Assembly (NCBI GenBank): GCA_964442385.1 | Contig: CAYTYZ010000017.1 | Location: forward strand, 1 to 21,474 | From: CAYTYZ01 sp964442385 | GTDB taxonomy: Bacteria > Patescibacteriota > Microgenomatia > UBA12405 | DNA length: 21,474 nucleotides | Direction of reading: 5' to 3' | Part shown: piece by piece, positions 21,352 through 21,474 of the stretch | How positions within the stretch are numbered: the first letter of the stretch is position 1 | How the letters are laid out: each line of letters starts with the position of its first letter | The notes under the pieces: model-generated | The model's input: the letters and a program-made list of their open reading frames with translations, nothing else | Databases searched by the model: none | Told to the model about the DNA's origin: nothing | Made by a program: the position numbers and the translations under genes

Positions 21352-21474
21352 CTTTTTGGATTAATTCTTTTCGGTATTTATTGCCAAAACGGTGGGCTTC
21401 GTCGCGTAAACGCTGTAGTAGTTGCAAGCCATTGCTGTCTTTTGGTAGATTAATTTCCTGAAAGCCAGATTTTG
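21329..21474 (-). CDS. uvrC: Excinuclease ABC subunit C, 3' end only; lacks HhH domain
   Basis: UvrC makes both incisions in nucleotide excision repair. Only 48 codons are in the window: KSGFQEINLPKDSNGLQLLQ followed by RLRDEAHRFGNKYRKELIQK matches the conserved segment LPRNSxALxLLQRIRDEAHRFAIxYHR near the end of the UvrC endonuclease domain. In most UvrC proteins a helix-hairpin-helix domain follows; here the frame ends after only about a dozen more residues (TGA at 21331-21329, then TAA immediately after in frame). The gene converges on tyrS and overlaps its end by 23 bases. Confidence 0.85.
   Translation of the reverse strand, partial: KSGFQEINLPKDSNGLQLLQRLRDEAHRFGNKYRKELIQKATFSQSS

Noticed and set aside
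1..21474. CRISPR arrays, insertion sequences, transposases, integrases or toxin-antitoxin pairs.
   Set aside because: No regularly spaced repeats, no transposase or recombinase motifs and no recognisable toxin or antitoxin families were seen.

Overview
The window reads as a scaffold from a small-genome bacterium of the Candidate Phyla Radiation (Patescibacteria). The grounds are very tight packing with start/stop overlaps, many short unrecognised proteins, housekeeping genes outside their usual operons, a compact RelA/SpoT, a stand-alone sortase, a stand-alone C39-like protein and an AT-rich sequence with the standard genetic code. No rRNA or marker gene fixes the lineage, so the phylum is an inference. 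Positions 17684-17693 are an assembly gap of ten Ns.

Layout. 1-3043 (minus): release factor RF2 (cut by the window edge), a small membrane-anchored protein, a lipoprotein cyclophilin, a C39-like papain-fold protein and a peroxiredoxin (BCP). 3090-5277 (plus): an unrecognised basic protein and the GTPase TypA/BipA. 5278-6326 (minus): a small membrane protein, a HIT-family hydrolase and an unrecognised protein; 6352-6897 (plus) is a membrane protein. 6915-13177 (minus): a 733-residue SelO-like kinase-fold protein, SecA and SerRS. 13283-16822 (minus): VKOR-family protein, HD hydrolase, NTP_transf_6 nucleotidyltransferase, LysRS and a Gre paralogue. 16949-19568 (plus): canonical GreA, sortase (split by the gap) and RelA/SpoT. 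19569-20223 is a non-coding-rich cassette. 20263-21351 (plus): archaeal-type TyrRS. 21329-21474 (minus): the 3' end of uvrC.

The most unusual region is 19569-20223. Three bases after relA lies a perfect TTGACA-N17-TATAAT promoter. It drives what I read as a T-box riboswitch: a k-turn and a loop-E specifier domain with a very short Stem I, a textbook UGGUACC antiterminator, and an 11-bp competing terminator followed by seven T. Just after the terminator is a tRNA-like minihelix (7-bp acceptor plus perfect T-arm) with C1-G72 and A73. It is followed by the only full-strength Shine-Dalgarno sequence in the window and a 70-residue Cys-rich ORF of unknown function, then a 17-bp hairpin. The next gene is an archaeal-type TyrRS; enzymes of that class recognise C1-G72 and A73 in tRNA-Tyr. 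The cassette looks foreign to its surroundings and I consider it the best candidate for an undescribed system here.

A second window-wide pattern is gene starts: about half the genes carry a -10 hexamer only 5-8 bases upstream of the start codon with no Shine-Dalgarno sequence, which predicts leaderless transcripts and decides several starts (6352, 18114, 20263). Inside operons, genes are joined by ATGA or TAATG overlaps instead.
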